The notes beneath the pieces were generated by a model. That model worked only from the letters and a program-made list of their open reading frames with translations. It did not search any database and had not been told where the DNA came from. This document shows positions 1 through 8,958 of a stretch of DNA of 55,669 nt, piece after piece. This stretch comes from Candidatus Bathyarchaeota archaeon. Its GTDB lineage: Archaea; Thermoproteota; Bathyarchaeia; Bathyarchaeales; Bathycorpusculaceae. Position 1 is the first letter of the stretch. Every line of letters starts with the position of its first letter. The translations under genes and the position numbers were made by a program. The stretch spans positions 1 through 55,669 of the forward strand of contig JAAYYI010000045.1 of assembly GCA_012515445.1 (NCBI GenBank), in the 5' to 3' direction.

Positions 1-134
1 GAGTTGTCTTTTGAGCAGTCGTCAACTATGATTAATTCGAGGTCGGCGACGGTTTGGTTTAGGACACTGTCAATAGCTTCCCCTATGTATGCTTCATGAT
101 TATACGACGTCATTATTACGCTGACTAAAACCAT
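1..134 (-). CDS. Glycosyltransferase family 2, N-terminal part only (cut by window edge)
   Basis: Only the first 44 codons are in the window; the gene runs off base 1. The ATG is at 132-134. The peptide opens with [16 protein letters not shown] and reaches the nucleotide-sugar loop [10 protein letters not shown], the standard start of a GT-A fold family 2 glycosyltransferase. It is very like the N-terminus of the next gene upstream (about 33 of 44 residues identical by eye), so the two are probably a tandem duplication. The upstream gene stops 19 bases before this start, so they are probably cotranscribed. Acceptor and donor cannot be read from the fragment. Confidence 0.85.
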   Translation of the reverse strand, partial: MVLVSVIMTSYNHEAYIGEAIDSVLNQTVADLELIIVDDCSKDN

Positions 135-153
135 AATCCACCTGACATGGGGG

Positions 154-1107
154 TTAACTGAAGATTCTGGCTGACAACATCAAGACCTTCTTGTAGTGGC
201 TCTCAAGCGTTTCGCCGAAGAAGCCTTCGCCGTTTGTCAACGCTAAAATAACATAGAGCGGCGTATGCGAACGCAACGGGTTTGTAAAGACAGCTTTAGT
301 GTAGTAGTACTTTGCTAACTCTTTCTCGTCTAATCCTGCATAAGCGTGGCCGATCTTGTAGTATATATCCGCCATAGACTGGGCAGAAATGATGTCTCCA
401 TACATTCGGATGAGGTAGTTTCGCAGAATGATACGTTCCTTAAACCAGAGCTTCTGGTCCTTCTGGGTGCTGTTTTCGCCATGCACACGATAGTTTGCAA
501 GAGGTTCAGGCATAAAAACGAAGTCGTGTTCTTTTGATAGCTCAACAAAGTATTGGTGGTCATTGACGAACCTTAGGTTTTCGTTGAAGCTGAATTCTTT
601 GGCGATCTCGGTTTTCATTAAGACGCTTTGGCCGAAGATGAAGTCTTCTCTTAGAAGCTCCTGAAAAATGTTACCGCTCTTTTTCGCTGGGGAGTAATTA
701 TGTTCTGTTACGGTTTGGCCTGTCAGGGCGCCGTTGCCGTCTATTATTTGCCCTTCTGACCATATAATCCTGCTTGGATTCTTGTCTATCACTTTGAGCT
801 GTTTCTCGGTTTTTTGAGGCAACCAGAGGTCATCTGAACCTATGAAGCCAACGTATTCGCCTGTTGCCTTCTTCAAGCAGTCGTTTGCGCTTCTTGAGAT
901 GCCCAGATTTTTCTCATGGAAATAGGATTTTACTCTTGAATCTTTGGCGCTGTATTCTTTGATTATGAGCCTAGAGTTATCAGTTGAGCCGTCATCGACG
1001 ATTATCAGCTCGAGGCCGTGGATTGTCTGGTTTAGTACGCTCTCGATTGCCTCTGCAAGGTACTTTTCATGGTTATACGATAACATGACGACAGAGACAA
1101 GAACCAA
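154..1107 (-). CDS. Glycosyltransferase family 2
   Basis: The protein has 317 residues. The N-terminal GT-A domain has the SYNHE opening, VDDGST near residues 38-42 and GSDD near 90-93 as the likely metal/nucleotide-sugar DXD equivalent. The C-terminal third has [12 protein letters not shown], a pattern common in cytoplasmic glycosyltransferases of O-antigen-like loci. No transmembrane segment is evident, so it probably acts on the cytoplasmic face of the membrane on a lipid-linked glycan. It lies in a minus-strand run of polysaccharide genes, directly upstream of a truncated paralogue. Donor and acceptor are unknown. Confidence 0.88.
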   Translation of the reverse strand: MVLVSVVMLSYNHEKYLAEAIESVLNQTIHGLELIIVDDGSTDNSRLIIKEYSAKDSRVKSYFHEKNLGISRSANDCLKKATGEYVGFIGSDDLWLPQKTEKQLKVIDKNPSRIIWSEGQIIDGNGALTGQTVTEHNYSPAKKSGNIFQELLREDFIFGQSVLMKTEIAKEFSFNENLRFVNDHQYFVELSKEHDFVFMPEPLANYRVHGENSTQKDQKLWFKERIILRNYLIRMYGDIISAQSMADIYYKIGHAYAGLDEKELAKYYYTKAVFTNPLRSHTPLYVILALTNGEGFFGETLESHYKKVLMLSARIFS

Positions 1108-1161
1108 TTACCCTTCACCGAAAAAAGCGGTTTTCCACCCCAATAGTTTACCTTTCATCCC

Positions 1162-2112
1162 CTAAAGGCTGATGTGGTAGGCATCATACATTACTGCGTT
1201 GGCGCCGAAGTGTTCCTTGCGCTTTATTAAACCCAAGTTCAGCACTTGCCCATGCTGTTCTGTTGAGATGCCGAAATCGAAGTATTTTTTGTCGCAGTAC
1301 CGTTGGTTAATTAGGTAGTCTTCGATTATGTCCTGTGCGCCGATATTCCAGCCAACTTTTGAGTTAGCGGCATACTGCATATGCGCGACATTCCTGCTCT
1401 CGTAAATGACGACGCCTGCAAGCATCAGGTCGTCTTTGAATGAAGCAAACAGCTTAATGTTGCTTGGGAACCGTTTAGCCAGCAGCGTTATTTCGTCAGC
1501 GGTGTGGACGGGTTTAACGCCATGCCGCTCAAGCAGCGCCTCCTCCTCGATCTTCATGAAAGAGTTAAAATCAATGCTTTCCTTAACAACCAGCCGGTTC
1601 TTCTTCGCTTTTCTAATGTTGTCTTTCCTGCTACTGTCAAAGCCGTTTAAGCAGGACAGCGATATACAGGAGGAAACACTTCTAGCCACCAACTTAGCGT
1701 TATTTACAAAGAGTGCATATAGGTCCTCGTCTGCTGGAACCGTATGGTAAATGTAAGGGGCAGGCTTGTAGACGATTTCGCTTATGCCTTGATCTCTACA
1801 ATGTGCAATTAGCGCCTTGAAGATGCTTAGCATCTGGGGCGTCTTCATCTGGAAACCGGTGACGACTCCGCCGAAGGTTAATCCGCCGTGGCTCTGCAGA
1901 ACATCGCCCGCTATGTTTGCTGGGAGCACACCGACAAGCATGTGGTTACTGTAAAACATCAGCGAGTGGTCTACGAATCGATCAGAATGGTACTCCATGT
2001 AGTCGCGGTTGAATAGGAAAACGCCATTTTTGGAGCCAGTAACAAAGCTATCCCATTGAGCTTTATGCCCTGAAGAGTACGGGATAACTTCTATCTCTGG
2101 CAGAGTTGACAA
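1162..2112 (-). CDS. GNAT/FemAB-like acyl- or aminoacyltransferase
   Basis: The 316-residue protein has the two-part organisation of the FemAB/GNAT superfamily. A diverged N-terminal half is followed by a C-terminal half with a basic SRKDNIRKAKK segment, a central sheet (LMLAGVVIYESRNVAHMQY) and an ending FDFGISTEQHGQVLNLGLIK that resembles the acyl-acceptor strand of peptidoglycan-bridge and polysaccharide-modifying GNAT proteins. Such proteins in glycan loci usually N-acylate an amino sugar. That fits the aminotransferases in this cluster but is an inference. The start ATG at 2112 gives MSTLPEIEVIPYSS. The next gene upstream begins about 70 bases away on the same strand. Confidence 0.7.
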   Translation of the reverse strand: MSTLPEIEVIPYSSGHKAQWDSFVTGSKNGVFLFNRDYMEYHSDRFVDHSLMFYSNHMLVGVLPANIAGDVLQSHGGLTFGGVVTGFQMKTPQMLSIFKALIAHCRDQGISEIVYKPAPYIYHTVPADEDLYALFVNNAKLVARSVSSCISLSCLNGFDSSRKDNIRKAKKNRLVVKESIDFNSFMKIEEEALLERHGVKPVHTADEITLLAKRFPSNIKLFASFKDDLMLAGVVIYESRNVAHMQYAANSKVGWNIGAQDIIEDYLINQRYCDKKYFDFGISTEQHGQVLNLGLIKRKEHFGANAVMYDAYHISL

Positions 2113-2184
2113 TTCAGGTTCCTCAATAACTATTACGGTTAAAGACCTGCGTTTGGCGCTTGACTTAATAAAACGCCCATAAAG

Positions 2185-2874
2185 TCACAGTATTTCCTTT
2201 CCAGATACAAAAACAGCCGTGTCCTTATCAGGCAACGCCTTCGCGGGGTTACCGGCATATACTCCACCTTGCATGGTGTCTCCGATTACCACAGCACCTG
2301 CGCCTAATACGCAGTCAGCCCCGATTTTTATGTTGTTAGCGGTGCAACTGTTAACGCCTAGAAAACAGTTTTCCCCTACTTCGCAGAAGCCCGAGATGGC
2401 GACGTGGATGGCGATGAAGCAGTTAGAACCGATTTTTGAGCGGTGACCAACCGTGCTTCCCGTCCACATGGTTACGTTGTCGCCGATTTTTGCGCCCCGC
2501 TGAATCGCCGCTTTCTCTAATATGAAGCAGTTTTCCCCTATTTCTGCATCTTTGTCGACGTATGCGTGGGGGCTTATGTATGTGCAGAGCCGGTAGCCTT
2601 TCTGTTTGGCGGTGAGGTAGAGTCGGCTTCTTAGCCTATTGAGTTGTGTATATGAGACGGCGACGAACGCCCAGTGCGTTTCTGGGTTAAAAGTGCGCTC
2701 TACACCCTCAAAAGGTATCACAGGTAAACCGAAAAGACGCTGACTTCGCATGTATTTGGCTTCGGCGCTAAACCCAGCCACTTCATAGTCTGTATCTGCT
2801 GTGAAGTAGCTGTAGGCTAACTGCGCTGTTTCGCCATCTCCAATTATTACCAATTTATCTTTACTGCCAGCCAT
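2185..2874 (-). CDS. PglD/NeuD-type sugar acyltransferase (left-handed beta-helix)
   Basis: The protein has 229 residues. A small Rossmann-like N-terminal domain (KLVIIGDGETAQLAYSYF, residues 7-24) is followed by hexapeptide repeats from about residue 105 to 205, ending GGVYAGNPAKAL. This is the architecture of PglD and NeuD acetyltransferases. The segment GSTVGHRSKIG holds a histidine at the position of the catalytic base in PglD. The likely reaction is acetyl-CoA-dependent N- or O-acetylation of a nucleotide-activated amino sugar. The start overlaps the end of the upstream 3,4-ketoisomerase gene by 14 bases, so the two are probably translated together and act on the same sugar. Confidence 0.85.
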   Translation of the reverse strand: MAGSKDKLVIIGDGETAQLAYSYFTADTDYEVAGFSAEAKYMRSQRLFGLPVIPFEGVERTFNPETHWAFVAVSYTQLNRLRSRLYLTAKQKGYRLCTYISPHAYVDKDAEIGENCFILEKAAIQRGAKIGDNVTMWTGSTVGHRSKIGSNCFIAIHVAISGFCEVGENCFLGVNSCTANNIKIGADCVLGAGAVVIGDTMQGGVYAGNPAKALPDKDTAVFVSGKEIL

Positions 2875-3307
2875 TTAGCACCAACCTCTTGAAAGCTTGG
2901 TAATCGCGTACATAGTCTGTCTCATCGTATACTTCAGACACCAAAGAAAGCGCAACGGAGTTAGAAGAGAAATTTTCAAGTTCACGCCAAACTCGCGGTG
3001 GAATATAGAGGCCGTAATGTGGTCTGTTTAAAAAGAAGGACTGTTTGCGTAAACCGTCGTCTATTATGACATCAAAGCTGCCGCTTAACGCTATGATCAT
3101 CTGATGCAGCGCTCTATGTGCATGTCCACCGCGTGTTGCTCCAGAGGGAACATCGTAGAGGTAGTAGACTCGTTTGATCTGGAAGGGTATCTGATGGTTT
3201 TCTTCGATGAATGAGAGGTTTCCTCGGTAATCGGTTACTTTAGGGAAATCAATGATTCTGCAATCGTCAAGTACCGTGGATTTCTCTGCCAACATAAAAA
3301 TCGCCAA
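2861..3307 (-). CDS. FdtA/QdtA-type dTDP-4-oxo-6-deoxyglucose 3,4-ketoisomerase (cupin)
   Basis: The 148-residue cupin has the signature of WxcM-like sugar 3,4-ketoisomerases: FPKVTDYRGNLSFIEE near residues 21-36, IPFQIKRVYYLYDVPSGATRG (split by function: substrate-facing YYLYDVP, then RGGHAHRALHQ with the active-site histidines), IDDG, and the Y-I-PPRVWRELENF strand. These enzymes move the keto group from C4 to C3 of dTDP-4-dehydro-6-deoxyglucose so that a DegT aminotransferase can make a 3-amino sugar. A TTG or ATG choice is not an issue: the ATG at 3307 gives MAIFMLAEK. The gene overlaps the acyltransferase that follows it and points to a 3-acylamino-3,6-dideoxyhexose product. Confidence 0.88.
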   Translation of the reverse strand: MAIFMLAEKSTVLDDCRIIDFPKVTDYRGNLSFIEENHQIPFQIKRVYYLYDVPSGATRGGHAHRALHQMIIALSGSFDVIIDDGLRKQSFFLNRPHYGLYIPPRVWRELENFSSNSVALSLVSEVYDETDYVRDYQAFKRLVLNGWQ

Positions 3308-3423
3308 CTAAACCGCTAAAACAAAACCGTTTCTGGTTTGCTTAGGAATGCAATGGAAAATATGTTCAAGTAATATGTTGTTTTGATTGCTTATGTAGCT
3401 TGTGCGACGTAAGCCGCATAGTT

Positions 3424-4500
3424 CTATCTAGCGTGTACGCTAAGCTTCTTTTCGTGCGCGTACACTGCATACCTTAACATGTCTGTCGAGAGCTGTGAAG
3501 GCAAAAAGTAAAGCGCAACCGGAAGCTTCACCCGCACAAAATCGTTCTTTAGCTGCTCAGACGAAACCGTTGCCTCACTCCAATGTTTGAGTCTATTCCG
3601 CCAAATAAAGGGAAAATTCCGAAGCGTCCAAATGAACGCGTTAATGTTACCTGACGCTGCAGCGATATCCTGCTTCATAATGTTGAAAAAGGTGTTGCTG
3701 GCAGCATTTGCGGTGTTATAGACTGCGGCTTTAATGAGGTCTGCTGGTTTTTGGAAAACATCGAAGATTAGGATGTTGTTTGCTTTATGGAGGTTATAGG
3801 TTGTGAAATACGTTTTCCAGACGTTTGTAGCTCCGCTTGCATGGTACATTTTGGAAGCTGTAACAGTCACTGCTCTTTTACCTAGTAGGCGCGTTTTTAC
3901 TGTAAGCAATGTGTCATCGTAAAAGAAGGGCACCATAGGCTCAAACGCATCCATTTTGTCAAGTATTTCGCGCCTGATAATCATTGTAGCGCCGCATACG
4001 AAAGAGACGTCGAAAACTGGTTTAAGCTTCAGGTTAGGCGGTTTGTCGGGGTAAAGGACATATTTTTTTATTAAATAATCGCTAAACAGCCAACCTGCGC
4101 TCTGAATTGTTTTGCCGTCGATTGAGTAGATCAGGCTCTGAGCGATGCCTATGGTTGAATCATTCTCTAACGCTTCAACCAAGCGCAAGAGCCAGTCAGC
4201 TTCTACTCTGGTGTCGTTATTCAAGAATACAATGTATTTGCCTCTGCTGTGTTCAAACCCTAGGTTGTTGCCGCCGCTGTAACCCAAGTTTTCTCTGCTT
4301 TCAATGATTTCTATTCGGGGATCAGAGCCATAGCGGTTTCGGATGGGTTGTATGCTGCCGTCAGTTGAGGCGTTATCGACAAGTATCAACTCAAAGTTGG
4401 GGTACTCATTTTTCAAGACCGACTCTATGCAGTTCGGCAGGTAATCTTTACCGTTAAAGTTCAAAACAACTATGGATACAAATGGATAAACCTCAGTCAA
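3424..4500 (-). CDS. Glycosyltransferase family 2 (WbbL/rhamnosyltransferase-like)
   Basis: The protein has 358 residues. The N-terminus VSIVVLNFNGKDYL, the loop VDNASTDGS near residues 42-50, ENLGYSGGNNLGF and FLNNDTRV near 91-98 are the pattern of the WbbL-like branch of GT2, which includes rhamnosyltransferases. The middle carries VCGATMIIRREIL and FFYDDTLL, the acceptor-side residues of the same branch. The C-terminal 130 residues are helical with no clear membrane span. The gene is in the minus-strand glycan cluster, 35 bases downstream of another GT2 gene. A deoxysugar donor would suit the cluster, but specificity is not readable. Confidence 0.88.
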   Translation of the reverse strand: MTEVYPFVSIVVLNFNGKDYLPNCIESVLKNEYPNFELILVDNASTDGSIQPIRNRYGSDPRIEIIESRENLGYSGGNNLGFEHSRGKYIVFLNNDTRVEADWLLRLVEALENDSTIGIAQSLIYSIDGKTIQSAGWLFSDYLIKKYVLYPDKPPNLKLKPVFDVSFVCGATMIIRREILDKMDAFEPMVPFFYDDTLLTVKTRLLGKRAVTVTASKMYHASGATNVWKTYFTTYNLHKANNILIFDVFQKPADLIKAAVYNTANAASNTFFNIMKQDIAAASGNINAFIWTLRNFPFIWRNRLKHWSEATVSSEQLKNDFVRVKLPVALYFLPSQLSTDMLRYAVYAHEKKLSVHAR

Positions 4501-4535
4501 AAACGCAGTGACTCCAAAAAATTCCTACTATTGAG

Positions 4536-5630
4536 TTACTGTCTACGGAACTTCGATAAATCCATTAGTGGCGAATAATGTGAGCCCACAACCTTATAGA
4601 TAACCCATTTAGCGCCTATGATATTGCCCACTATTATGCCCTGGATTTTTCGCAGGTTATACGGCAGGTTCGAATGCATGTACTTCAAGCTATGTACAAC
4701 ACGAAACAGGTCAGACACGAACTTGCTAATCAATGAAAGCTGCGGTTCGTTGCGGTATAGCCTGTAGAATAGCAGTTCAGCTTCGACAGCCCACAAGAGG
4801 TCCGTTCGCGGAGTCAGATAGTCGCGGCTTGATGTTCTTCCGTGGACAATATGGTATACTTTGACGTTTGGGTTATACACCATTTTTAGTCCACGTTTCC
4901 AGAGTTGCCAGCCTAAAACCATCTCCCACGCGCAGCCCAAAATCCATTCACCACGCAAGTCAATGCTCCTCAACACGTCGCCTGACACCGCCATAGATGG
5001 ACCCCGAAGCAGCGCCTTGGTTACGCCTCGCCTGCGCCAGTACGCGTTGTTACCTCGCTCATAGACGAGGCCGGAGTTGGCGATGCAGTTTTTGTAGTCT
5101 TCAAGCCCCCGAAGGGGATGACCGAAGAATGCGAACTCGTAGTGGGATAATACGCTGGGTGTTTCTTCTTCCCTGATTATCTGCCTGCCTGCGGCTTTAA
5201 GCAGCACCGGGTATGAGTCGCCTGTGACGGCTTGGGCTTGTTTGGTTTGGAAGAGTTTCACTGTTTCCTGGAGCCAGTCGGGTGCAGGCAACGCGTCGTC
5301 ATCCAGGAAAACCACTATGTCGCCAGTTGTGTGCTTTACGCCTTGAAAGTAGGCGTCTACTATGTGCCCGCTTGTCTGGATCACGGTTTTAATCTTAAGT
5401 TGCGGCGCTGAATCTTTTAGTAGTGCCTCTGTGCCGTCGCCGGATGGTTTAACAACGAACACCAAGTCAAAGTTGCGGTACGTTTGCTCCTCGAAGGCGG
5501 ATAGAAGATGCGGTAGTATGTCTGAGCGCTTGTAGGTGGGGATAACAACAGAAATTGAATGCGAGTGTGAAGGAGACAGGGCTTGCGGTGGTGTTGTATA
5601 TCGCGGTTCTGTTGTTGTTTTGGTATACAC
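4536..5630 (-). CDS. Glycosyltransferase family 2
   Basis: This is a 364-residue GT-A enzyme. The domain begins at about residue 26 (SVVIPTYKRSDILPHLL). FLDDDALPAPDWL near residues 110-122 provides the DXD motif. Downstream, LGCAWEMVLGWQLWKRG resembles the ED/acceptor region, followed by VYHIVHGRTSS. The first 25 residues (Thr/Pro/Ser rich) are outside the fold, so translation may start a little downstream. The C-terminus is helical and basic, suggesting contact with the membrane. The gene lies 21 bases downstream of the multi-pass membrane protein gene and is probably in the same operon. Substrates are unknown. Confidence 0.87.
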   Translation of the reverse strand: MYTKTTTEPRYTTPPQALSPSHSHSISVVIPTYKRSDILPHLLSAFEEQTYRNFDLVFVVKPSGDGTEALLKDSAPQLKIKTVIQTSGHIVDAYFQGVKHTTGDIVVFLDDDALPAPDWLQETVKLFQTKQAQAVTGDSYPVLLKAAGRQIIREEETPSVLSHYEFAFFGHPLRGLEDYKNCIANSGLVYERGNNAYWRRRGVTKALLRGPSMAVSGDVLRSIDLRGEWILGCAWEMVLGWQLWKRGLKMVYNPNVKVYHIVHGRTSSRDYLTPRTDLLWAVEAELLFYRLYRNEPQLSLISKFVSDLFRVVHSLKYMHSNLPYNLRKIQGIIVGNIIGAKWVIYKVVGSHYSPLMDLSKFRRQ

Positions 5631-5651
5631 TCATTTCACCGCTGAATCTGT

Positions 5652-7769
5652 TTACGGCTTGAAGTAGACTTCGCTGTTGCCGTTGCTGTAAACGATACTT
5701 GTCTGGTTTATTAATGGCGCAAATGTTCCGTTTGAGTGGTTTATGCTGATGTAGCTGAGAAACGCAAAGTTTCCCGATTCAAGAACCGTAGTGTTGGTTA
5801 ACTCCCTCATGTATCCTCGATAGACATGACCGTAAGCGGGAAGTGCCGTGTAAAGCGAGTTATCAGCCGCCAAATTGTATTCGTAAGGCACATATTTTGA
5901 GATCCATTCTGCGCCCTGTACGCTCCAAGCATCAATTAAGCCGAGGTTGCCGTATAACTGAATCGGATCCATGTGGTAGCCGCTAAGCGGAATCGACCAG
6001 CTTGGCGTACCCGCAGCTTCGTAAACAAAATTTGTCTGGAACAGGAAATAAGGCACAAGTGTACCGATCACTATTGCTGCAAACACTACTTGCTGCATAC
6101 GATTACGATGCTTGGTGAGGTAACCGGCCACCATCCATATGCCCACGACGCAAAAGGGTGCAAGAATCATCAGCAGAATATGGTAAAATCGGGTCATCGA
6201 TAGGGCGTTTGCGAGGCCGGGGATAAGCGTTAACATTATCAGTAAAGCAACCGTAAGAACGCTGAAAACGATGTAGTCCCGTTCGAAGCGGAAAGGGCTT
6301 TTCTTAGTGAATAACGCGACGACGCCCAGTACGATGAATATTTCTGTCAAATAAGCAAATCCGCGGCTAATAGTGTTTAGAAGCGACGGTGACTCAGTTA
6401 AGCCCAAACCAGTTAAGACGACTGCTCCTCTTGAGGCTGGGTTGAAGAAGTCCCCTAGCTGCGCGCTGATGTAACCCGTAAATGACATGAAGCTCTGAAA
6501 AACCACCGCGCCCGAAGTGTAAATGTACCATACAAACATAGCGACGAAGAAGAAAATGATCAGGCTAAGCTGCAAATTAAAGCTGGGACGCCTGAGGTAC
6601 AACGCGGAGGTAGCCCAAGCCGCCACTGCCAAAAACAGAAAAATCTCTGCCAGCGCATAGTGGCTAAAAATCAAACCGAAACTGAATACTGCAAAGGCGA
6701 CAAATTTGCCTTCTCTTTTAACATTCTTGTTAAGCAGCGTCAGCAGCAGCAAAACAAAGAAGAGTTCGCCGATCATCTGCCGATTTAGAGCCAGCATTTC
6801 AGTGTAGAAGGTGGATTGCGCCATGAAGAGAAACGCTGCGATGAACGCAAACTTTTTGCCTATGTAGGGCTGCCAGAGCCAGTACAGCGCCAACGGAACC
6901 ATCGCGAATATGAGCGGATAAATTATCTTGTAAACCCATGTGGGGTCAATGCCCAGCATATTCGAGTACACTGTAGGTAGCACGGTGATACTTAGCATCG
7001 CGTTGTATCTACCGTATGCCTCGTCGGAGAGGAAAGTGAAAGTCGCGTTCCACCTCGAGTCTAGCTGAGTATTTTGGAACACGAACATTTCTACTGGGGA
7101 ATCGCCGCCATAGGGTATGATAAAATTCGAGACTAAAGACATATGCAGAAGCAGCGCCAACGCAATCATCAGGGTGGCGAACGCGTAGGTTTGCGGCGAC
7201 CGGTTGGTTAAAACGCCTACGGCAAAGAGGCCTGCGATGGCTATGATTGTCAACATCAGTATGGTGTTGTTGGCGGCTGCGTTTACGTAGTATGCACCTA
7301 TTACGCTAAGAGCTGGGATAACTGCGAGCAGTAGCATTGAGGGTGTAACGCTGAATTTTTTGTCCTGCTGGAACTGTCTGCGTGGGCTGCGTCTGAGGTG
7401 GGCTCCGGCGGCGCCAACGAGAACAGCGGTGTTAACCACAAGCGAGATCGGTAGCGTGGACAGCGGAAAATCTATGCCTACTAAACCGCCGAATTCGTTA
7501 ACCAGCAACCCGGTTACCATCAGAAATGCCACGCTGAAGCCCACTGCATAAAGCACTGACTCAACTGCGCCGAGGCTGTCGAGTTTCAGCAGCCTAACGA
7601 GAACTAAGCCGGGAATAAACAGCAGATACCCTATCCCAATTGCTGCCCGAGCTAATGGCAGATCAATGAATAGCGCAAGGTACATGATTACCTGTAGAAC
7701 TACCACGATCGCTAGAAAGTTCTGCGAGATAACGTTATCTTTAAAGCTTAAGCGGGCTTGAAAATTCAT
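5652..7769 (-). CDS. Large multi-pass membrane protein (DUF2206/GT-C-like)
   Basis: The 705-residue protein is almost wholly hydrophobic, with roughly 14-17 membrane segments from residue 15 to about 580, then a soluble C-terminal part (about residues 590-705) ending NSEVYFKP. Size, layout and the position among glycosyltransferases fit archaeal DUF2206-type or GT-C-fold membrane proteins, which are expected to move or transfer sugars from polyprenyl-phosphate carriers outside the membrane. An acidic YGGDSPVE loop lies between membrane segments, where GT-C enzymes keep their catalytic acidic residue. I cannot assign a specific reaction. Its start overlaps the stop of the GT4 gene upstream by 4 bases, so the two are translationally coupled. 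Confidence 0.75.
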   Translation of the reverse strand: MNFQARLSFKDNVISQNFLAIVVVLQVIMYLALFIDLPLARAAIGIGYLLFIPGLVLVRLLKLDSLGAVESVLYAVGFSVAFLMVTGLLVNEFGGLVGIDFPLSTLPISLVVNTAVLVGAAGAHLRRSPRRQFQQDKKFSVTPSMLLLAVIPALSVIGAYYVNAAANNTILMLTIIAIAGLFAVGVLTNRSPQTYAFATLMIALALLLHMSLVSNFIIPYGGDSPVEMFVFQNTQLDSRWNATFTFLSDEAYGRYNAMLSITVLPTVYSNMLGIDPTWVYKIIYPLIFAMVPLALYWLWQPYIGKKFAFIAAFLFMAQSTFYTEMLALNRQMIGELFFVLLLLTLLNKNVKREGKFVAFAVFSFGLIFSHYALAEIFLFLAVAAWATSALYLRRPSFNLQLSLIIFFFVAMFVWYIYTSGAVVFQSFMSFTGYISAQLGDFFNPASRGAVVLTGLGLTESPSLLNTISRGFAYLTEIFIVLGVVALFTKKSPFRFERDYIVFSVLTVALLIMLTLIPGLANALSMTRFYHILLMILAPFCVVGIWMVAGYLTKHRNRMQQVVFAAIVIGTLVPYFLFQTNFVYEAAGTPSWSIPLSGYHMDPIQLYGNLGLIDAWSVQGAEWISKYVPYEYNLAADNSLYTALPAYGHVYRGYMRELTNTTVLESGNFAFLSYISINHSNGTFAPLINQTSIVYSNGNSEVYFKP

Positions 7770-8941
7770 TGCTGCACCACCGATCGATAAATCGTTGACA
7801 TTTTCGGAGCGACAGCGCGTATATCGTAGTCCTGTACGGCTCGGTTACCGTTCTGGGCCATCCTTCTTCGGAGAGCCGTATCTTTTATTGCCAACGCTAT
7901 TTTCGCCGCTAAATCCTCGGCGTTTAAAGGCTCAAACAGTAATCCTGTGTCTTTGTCGATGACAGTTTCTTTTAGTATACCAAAATTCGGCACCACAACC
8001 GCTAATCCAGCCGACCAAGCTTCAAGCGTGGCGATGTAGCCGAAGTTGGTTGCTACAAAAACGTCGCTTCCCCAGAGGTACTTTCGCACATCAGTCTGTT
8101 TACCAGTCAAGGTTACAGCGTCTTCAAGGCCGTAGTCTCGGGTTTGCTGTTTGAGAGTTTCGTACATTCGACCGTAGCCGACTATAGTTAGTTTGGTGTT
8201 TGGATGTTTATCGTGGACTTTCTTGAATGCTTTAAGCACCAAATCGGGGGTTTGGGCAGGTTCAAGTCGTCCTACATAGATGACGGTGATGTCGTGCGGT
8301 TGAGGCTGCTCGGGGTTCTTAAAGTGAGATGCGTCTACGAAGTTCGTGACTAAGTGACTCTTGTACCCCAGGCCCATGCGGTCGAGTGTAGCTAGGACTT
8401 CTCGAGAGTAGGTTGTGATTGCGGCAACATCGTTTTCCAGTATACCCCTGATGGCAGGTGACTCAAGCGGCATACCGCCGTAATGGGGGTCTCCGACGTA
8501 GCCGCCGTGAAGCGTTAACACAAGGGGTTTATGGTAGTGCCTGCTCAGGTAGATTCCTAAATTGATGTATTCGAGGTCTCGCCAGATACCATGTATGTGG
8601 AAGACGTCGGCGGATCCCGCTATTTTCCAGCCTGTGGCTTCTTGGCATAGTCCTGCGAATTTCATCTTCTCCACAAGCTTAGGTGTGAAGCCCATAGTGT
8701 ACATGAATGCGCCGTTTACCACATCCACCGGTGAGGGTCCGAGGCGGTAGACTTTGATAAAGCCTGCATCCTCATATTTCTTGATATTTTTGGTTAGTAG
8801 CAGAAATTTTGTGCGGCCAGTTATCAGTGAGAAGTCGATTGCTTCCTTCTTTGATAGGTAATTGCTTAACCAGAGTATGTAGCGTTCTAATCCACCGATT
8901 TCGATAGGCCAGAACCGCTCCCAGACGTGACAAACATGCAA
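7766..8941 (-). CDS. Glycosyltransferase family 4
   Basis: The protein has 391 residues and a GT-B fold. The N-terminal domain has the acceptor-side glycine loop EIGGLERYI (residues 16-24). The C-terminal domain begins near VIYVGRLEPAQTPDLVL and has the nucleotide-sugar region ATNFGYIATLEAWSAG and NFGILKETV. The usual E-x7-E motif is partly lost: the second Glu is present (TLEAW), the first position is not acidic. Many active GT4 enzymes tolerate this. It is 17 bases downstream of a second GT4 gene and overlaps the membrane protein gene by 4 bases. A mannosyl- or glucosyltransferase role is likely, donor unknown. Confidence 0.88.
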   Translation of the reverse strand: MHVCHVWERFWPIEIGGLERYILWLSNYLSKKEAIDFSLITGRTKFLLLTKNIKKYEDAGFIKVYRLGPSPVDVVNGAFMYTMGFTPKLVEKMKFAGLCQEATGWKIAGSADVFHIHGIWRDLEYINLGIYLSRHYHKPLVLTLHGGYVGDPHYGGMPLESPAIRGILENDVAAITTYSREVLATLDRMGLGYKSHLVTNFVDASHFKNPEQPQPHDITVIYVGRLEPAQTPDLVLKAFKKVHDKHPNTKLTIVGYGRMYETLKQQTRDYGLEDAVTLTGKQTDVRKYLWGSDVFVATNFGYIATLEAWSAGLAVVVPNFGILKETVIDKDTGLLFEPLNAEDLAAKIALAIKDTALRRRMAQNGNRAVQDYDIRAVAPKMSTIYRSVVQQ

Positions 8942-8958
8942 AACAGAGTAATCTCCAA

